Assembly: GCA_964020155.1 (NCBI GenBank)
Contig: OZ026567.1
Location: 588,382 to 652,381 of the forward strand
Source of the DNA: Chondrilla cf. caribensis
Lineage: Eukaryota; Porifera; Demospongiae; Chondrillida; Chondrillidae
Direction of reading: 5' to 3'
DNA length: 64,000 nt
The position numbers and the translations under genes are program-made. The notes under the pieces were generated by a model that saw only the letters and a list, made by a program, of their open reading frames with translations, ran no database searches and was not told the origin of the DNA. The number at the start of each line of letters is the position of its first letter. Position 1 is the stretch's first letter. Positions 58,556 through 64,000 of the stretch are shown here, in pieces.

Positions 58556-59166
58556 TCATTGAGTGATCTGTTTACTGGTGGCCTTTGGGAGAGTACTCCT
58601 CAATCTCTCGCTCCCAGCAAACAAATCGATTGGTTCTATCTGCGGAGGAAGGGGGATTGGAGGGGATTACCTCTCCCAAGCTGAACACCAGACACAGGCG
58701 TGTTATAATAAGGGGGACTGCATCACACTATGACATGTGGCCGTGTGTTAGAGTGACTGTAACAGGTCTAATGCAATGACCTTCTTGCAAAACCTTGCAG
58801 TGAAGTACAATGACGCTTGCTTGGTAGGTAACTTGATTATATGTAGTGCACACTCCTGGTTAACATAATTACAGTATATAATTCACTCAGTCTCTAGCTT
58901 ATGTACACTGTCAACCAGTACTGACAGTAAGTACCTCTGGTAAGAAGTACACATTTGGTGTGCCCTTCAAGGTAGTTACCAAGTGAACAGTACTGTATAA
59001 TGGACAGTGGAGAGCACACACCCACCTTCCTCCACATTTGATCTTTCACCACTTTTTGCTCTCTGTGCTTCCCTGCTACCCAGTCTGAGGCCTGTCTCGT
59101 GAGTGAGGCCTGCAGCTCACGGTACTGTGAGGAAGGGGAGGATGTAGAGCAGTGTGTGTGTGTACG

Positions 59167-59237
<71 letters not shown>

Positions 59238-59499
59238 GTGTAGGTGTGTGTGTGTATGGTGTGTGTGTGTATGGTGTGTGTGTGTGTGTATATAAATATT
59301 ACTCATAAGTACAAAGTACACACCCGAGTTTCGCTTTTTGCCAGTCTCTTCTGAAGAGCCAATCTGTCAGTCATATTTGTGGCAACTTGGTTCTACAATA
59401 GGATAGTACAGGGCACTGAGTCATGTGAGAGTCACATGACACCCACACCCACACACATGCACGCACACACCCACACCCACACACACACACACACCAACC

Positions 59500-59533
<34 letters not shown>

Positions 59534-61811
59534 GTCAACCTACCCTCATGTATTCGTCGTTAGCTCTGGCTTGTCCAACCTTCTTCACTAGGTCACTGTT
59601 CTCCAAACGAACCCTGTGGATCTCAGCTTTCAGACTAGCATTCTCCACCATCAGTTGCTATGACAACAGGCAAACACATCTCAGGTCATCATATGGCACA
59701 ACTGTGAACATATACACCTATTTACAAACAAGTGTATATGTTCCTCATATTGTACCCAATGGTATGTCTATTGGCTACAATATTCCTTGAATACAGACAC
59801 TGGAGTACACTGTTCCCTCAAACACACACTGGAGTACACTGTTCCCTCAAACACACACTGGAGTACACTGTTCCCTCAAACACACACTGGAGTACACTGT
59901 TCCCTCAAACACACACTGGAGTACACTGTTCCCTCAAACACACACTGGAGTACACTGTTCCCTCAAACACACACTGGAGTACACTGTTCCCTCAAACACA
60001 CACTGGAGTACACTGTTCCCTCAAACACACACTGGAGTACACTGTTCCCTCAAACACACACTGGAGTACACTGTTCCCTCCGGTACAGACAACACTGACA
60101 CAGCCTGTCCTCCTCACCTCATTCTTCCTGACTACGTCGTCCACTCGTAGAGGATTGCGAGGCTTGTTGGGAACAGACAGAGACTCTGCCAGAGTGTCCA
60201 GGTAGGCCTTCTGGGCTTGAGGGGAGAACGTTTCACTGAGGACTTCGGCATTCCTCTTCATTTCCTGCTCCAACGCATGCTACAGAGAAAACGGTACGTG
60301 ACACGCAGCTAGACATGAAGATATCAAATGAAGTACATATGCAGGTGTGTACGTACATGCGTAAAGTAGACATAATCCCCATACATGTACACACACGACA
60401 CATGTACTACATGTATGTACATACAAAAGTACAAGCACAAAAATGACATGACTGTACTAGTGTACAAACACACATACAAGTACCAATGCATGTGCATACA
60501 TACATACACACATCCAAGCACACATAACGCAAGCAAATAATTACTCTATATGTGTGTACATACACATATCACACACACATACAGGCACAAACATAGAACT
60601 CTGGATGGACTCACTCTCAGTGCCTTCTGTTTCCGTCTCTCAACTGCTAACACTTCTTGAAAGCGTTTGGCGTGCTCCTGGGCTTTGATAAGCTCTGTGT
60701 TCATCTCAGCCAGACGATGGTTAGCTGGGAGAGGTGTGGCCGATGATATGAATCATTACAATATTAGCCACAAATGCATTTGAGCACAAAAATGATGGTA
60801 TATAAGGAGTTCAGCGGGCAGAGCAAGGGCGGAATAACAAAAAATCCTTAAATATGTGTATGTATATGTACATACTATATGTAAGTGTAAATGTACGTAA
60901 TACACACATACTGTATGTACATGTGTATTCATGTATGTACATATGGACTGTGTACATACGTACTGTACATATGTAGATATCACATTAGTGTGAGAGGTAC
61001 CTTCATTTGTCCTCTGGTCAAACTGCTTCACTGCTCTTGTTGAAGACTGGCGCGATTGCATCAAGTCTCTCTGAAGACGTTCCTTGCTCGAGCTCATCGT
61101 AGCAATCACCTCTTCCTTCTGATGGAGAGCTAGTTCAGTTCTCAACAGTTTGTCTTCAAGTTCGGAGTTCTTCAAGATCTGCTGCCTCAGTCGTTGCCGC
61201 AACTCTTCTGCCTCCGTGTCAGAAGCTCTGAACTCCTCCTCTTCTCGCGAGAGCTTCTCCTCCTCGAATGCGAGCCTGCGGGACGCTAACTCGCGTGTTT
61301 GCGAGTCCAGGGCCACCTTAGCTCCACTGAGCTGATCGGCCAGTACTGCGAGGCGATCGTTTTGGTCTTGGATCTCGGTACGCGCGTCTTCGAGTTTTTG
61401 CTTCCACTCGCTCCTCTCCTTCTCGTGTTCAAGCTTTCTTTTCTGAAGACCAACGTTCTGTCCTTCAAGATTCCTCTTCTCCACCTTCAACGCCAGGACC
61501 AGTCTATCGTACTCCTTCGTTGTTTCATCAAGCTCTTTGAATCTCTTCTCAAAGATTCCCATGAACTTGGAAAGCTCTCTCCTCAGTGCTGCGTTGGGTG
61601 CATGAGCTGCAGCTAATCTTGCTCGCATATTCCTCAAGAACGGAACTTCCGAAGAAGGCTCCGTTGATTTGGCTTCGGAGGATTCGATAGCTTCGAGGAG
61701 GGCCTCATTTTTCGCGCACGCTTTGGAAAGATTCTCTTGTAGCTCTTTGGCGAGGACAGTAAAGTCTTTTGCTGCCTGGCTAATTTCGTCTGCTTCTGCT
61801 GTAGACGCCAT
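58556..61811 (-). CDS. Coiled-coil protein of unknown function (about 459 aa, 6 exons)
   Basis: Exons from the start: 61001-61811, 60615-60724, 60118-60279, 59544-59657, 59026-59124 and 58556-58639, all in frame; the last is the least certain. The start MASTAEADEIS is followed by coiled coil from about residue 15 to beyond 420, rich in Glu, Lys, Arg and Leu (KRKLEHEKERSEWKQKLED, EEVIATMSSSKERLQRDL). There is no transmembrane segment or catalytic motif. I do not recognise a named family; cytoskeletal, centrosomal or ciliary scaffolding would fit, but this is a guess. Its start lies 139 bp from that of NUBP2 on the other strand. A truncated copy is at 1585-4348. Confidence 0.75.
59156..59290. 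repeat. (GT)n microsatellite (right copy)
   Basis: GT repeats with TAGG and ATGG interruptions; counterpart of 2184-2295. Confidence 0.9.
59802..60080. repeat. 29-bp minisatellite, 10 copies
   Basis: Ten near-identical copies of GGAGTACACTGTTCCCTCAA plus ACACACACT, in an intron of the coiled-coil gene. The left duplicate has a single unit near 2810-2832, so the array arose after the segmental duplication or collapsed in the other copy. Confidence 0.95.
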
Positions 61812-61950
61812 TTTGTTGTTTGCTTGCACAGTATCTAAGGGGCGTGTCAGACCACACCCCAATAAGGACGGCTTCTCGGTCTGGTTTACATTTTCCAAAA
61901 GCAATTCGGGAACGTGAACAGGCGTCTACTGCTCAGCAAATGCGAAGAAC
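61812..61950. promoter_or_regulatory. Bidirectional promoter between the coiled-coil gene and NUBP2
   Basis: The two ATGs face away from each other with only 139 bp between. The segment has no TATA box. Short divergent spacing of this kind usually means shared promoter elements. Confidence 0.55.
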
Positions 61951-64000
61951 ATGAGTAGCACGGATCAGGAAGGTAGGCTGTCTTGAGACAAGATCAGCAA
62001 CACCATTGTTGTCCCCAATAGCTCCCGTGGGAGGAAGCAATTCATCTTCAGTCTTTGCATTGTGAAGTCGAACCCTTCCACCCGGTATTAAGGGTCTATG
62101 GTGAAATAGTCGAGGAGATAGGACGTAGCAGCCAGTACACGTGTGTCTATGGTGGTGTTCGTTACGTTCTAACAACTCTGAAACGAACCAGAAAATTCCG
62201 TTCGTTTATCGATACTGTCACTGAGCATAAAAGTACTACTGGTAGTAGTAGTGGGGACCAGTGGCATCCTCAGTCTGAATATGAAGAAAATGTGAACACT
62301 CGAACTACTAGTAGTGTATGTTTACATCGCCATCCTCTGTGTAGTGGTACTTCTTAATGCGTACAGTACACTATCATTCTATGTACATGTTTGTACTATA
62401 CTTCCATGTAGAGGTACTTCCTGGAGTGAAGCATATTATTCTGATCTTATCGGGGAAGGGTGGTGTTGGAAAGAGCACCATAGCGTCTCAAGTAGCTCTG
62501 GCACTGGTCCAGCTGGGACGGCAGGTCAGTGGAGGCTGGTCCTCATGTCCACTCACATGGCTCCCTCCCATGCACTGACATGACCAGACTGGTATACAGT
62601 GAATTCTCGTTAATCCACCATTGCTTTACCCGCCACAATTTTCCAGTACCAATATAATGTACAAGTACCAATGAATATCCAGTTAATCTGCCAAACTTGT
62701 TAATCCACCATATTCTTTGAGAATGAATTGATGAGTATTCACTGTATACCAACCCTATCGTATGTGGTAGAGGCTTTTCAAGGCAGACTACAAGGGACCC
62801 ACAAAATCACCTCTTGCTATCAGATGTTCTTCTCACCAGGATTTGGTTGTTACATGTACACTACTACAGAAAAACAGACAGAGCTCAAAAATTGTTTTGT
62901 GTGAAGTAGTGATTTGTCTTGAGGGTGTTTGTCCTAACATCTTGCTACTGTATTGACCTAGTATAGCTGGGTAGAGCCGTGCTGGTAATCCAACTCCCAC
63001 TAACACAAGAACAGGTGGTGGTACAGGGGAACCCTATCAAAGGACACTCCCAATGAAGGACACTGTAAAAGTTACCTCCATACAAAGGACACTTCCTAGG
63101 GCACCATAGTTGACTTCTATAATGTACAATACATTCTTCACCTATGAAGAGTGGACAACTTCTCAACAGTGAAACAATGAACTGGTCCCAATGTGTCCTT
63201 TATGAAGAGGTCCCACTGTAGTTTAGTGTTACGCTAGTTGTGTATTCTCATTGTGTATCAGTCTGGTCTCATTCTATTCAGGTCGGTGTATTGGATGTGG
63301 ACTTGTGTGGTCCAAGTATTCCTCGCATGTTTGGTCTAGAGGGTAAAGACATCCACCAGTCATCAGCAGGGTATGTATGTGTGGTGTGCATGCATGTGTG
63401 TGCATGAACATGTGTAATTTGTATTCACACACATACATACAGTATACTACCATTAACACGGGATTTTGTTTACCATCTGCTTCAGTTGGGTCCCGGTGTA
63501 TACTGATGAGGCTAAAAAATTGGGTGTTATGTCGATAGGATTTCTACTGGAGAACAAGGATGATGCTGTCGTTTGGAGAGGACCCAAGAAGAACGGTGAG
63601 TCCAGCTATTGCAGACTGGAGTACAGTGTATCCATAGTGAGCAGAGGAAAGGCCGGTCCTTGTACCCTGGAGTACAGTGTATCCATAGTGAGCAGAGTAA
63701 AGGCCAGTCCTTGTACCCTGTTGTCTGCCGTGTATCTGGGGACAAAGCTCTAGCATTCTTTTAGGCTATTATCAATTATTGACCTCATAACAGTGAACAA
63801 GTCCTTCACATTCCCCTAGGCTATTGTTGTATGGAACTGCTCCATTCTCAAGTAATTCTCATTTCTTGTCAGTTGTGTTTGAAACAGCTGAAGCTGGCTG
63901 TCCGCATAGTTCACAGTGATGTTTAATTTGTGGGAATTTGAATACAATTGGTATGGTAATTGATTCCATTTTCTCTGTTGTCATAGCAATGATTAAGCAA
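61951..64000 (+). CDS. NUBP2: NUBP2 / Cfd1-type cytosolic Fe-S scaffold P-loop ATPase (5' part)
   Basis: Exons 61951-61972, 62412-62524, 63282-63370, 63486-63595 and 63987 onward, all in frame; the gene runs off the window. The protein begins MSSTDQE then [20 protein letters not shown], the Mrp/NBP35-type Walker [14 protein letters not shown] follows, then [22 protein letters not shown], closely matching NUBP2. Unlike NUBP1 there is no N-terminal four-cysteine Fe-S motif, which supports NUBP2. It forms a heterotetramer with NUBP1 and assembles 4Fe-4S clusters for cytosolic and nuclear proteins. The C-terminal CxxC is outside the window. Confidence 0.88.

Larger units (their letters stand above)
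56948..61540. repeat. Segmental duplication, right copy
   Basis: Matches 1-4343. It includes IQCG intron 8 and last exon and most of the minus-strand coiled-coil gene. Because both genes are complete here and the other copy is truncated, this is likely the original location. Confidence 0.9.

Overview
The window is eukaryotic, metazoan DNA: genes are split by short GT-AG introns, long (CA)n tracts, minisatellites, MITEs and SINE-like repeats fill the gaps, and the conserved genes are animal ones (PARL, IQCG/DRC9, NUBP2). Death-fold domains (a CARD and Death domains) joined to Roc/COR-like GTPase modules, plus compact introns, suggest an early-branching invertebrate such as a sponge. That placement is inference; genus cannot be read from the sequence.

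Layout. 1-4.3 kb is a copy of a segment that recurs at 56.9-61.5 kb; it carries the last exon of an IQCG copy and a broken copy of a coiled-coil gene. 4.5-6.1 kb is MITE and hairpin sequence. 6.2-11.5 kb is a five-exon gene encoding CARD, an unrecognised region and four ubiquitin-like repeats. 11.5-15.5 kb is repeat-rich and non-coding. Three paralogous genes follow on the + strand (A 15.9-21.0 kb, B 25.2-30.1 kb, C 40.9-47.2 kb). Each encodes a hydrophobic N-terminal region, 5, 4 or 8 ubiquitin-like repeats, a Roc-like GTPase, a COR-like region and a C-terminal Death domain. Between B and C lie an intact-looking 5.96-kb CACTA/EnSpm-like transposon (30165-36122) with two divergent genes, and a stand-alone LINE-type ORF1 with a PHD finger.

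47.5-51.8 kb is PARL (mitochondrial rhomboid protease, 8 exons). 53.0-57.2 kb is IQCG/DRC9 (9 exons, ciliary nexin-dynein regulatory complex). 58.6-61.8 kb (-) is a coiled-coil gene of unknown function. NUBP2 (cytosolic Fe-S assembly ATPase) starts at 61951 and runs off the right end; it shares a 139-bp head-to-head promoter with the coiled-coil gene.

The most unusual content is the clustered family of polyubiquitin-like/GTPase/Death-domain fusions beside a CARD/polyubiquitin-like fusion. The proteins have the parts of a signalling platform (ubiquitin-like arrays, GTPase switch, death-fold adaptor), so an innate-immune or cell-death role is a reasonable inference, not a demonstrated one. The tandem copies also carry a duplicated piece of the PARL 5' region that ends in a splice donor and may now serve as promoter/first exon for the next copy. 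All splice models below keep frame across every junction, but none has transcript support here.
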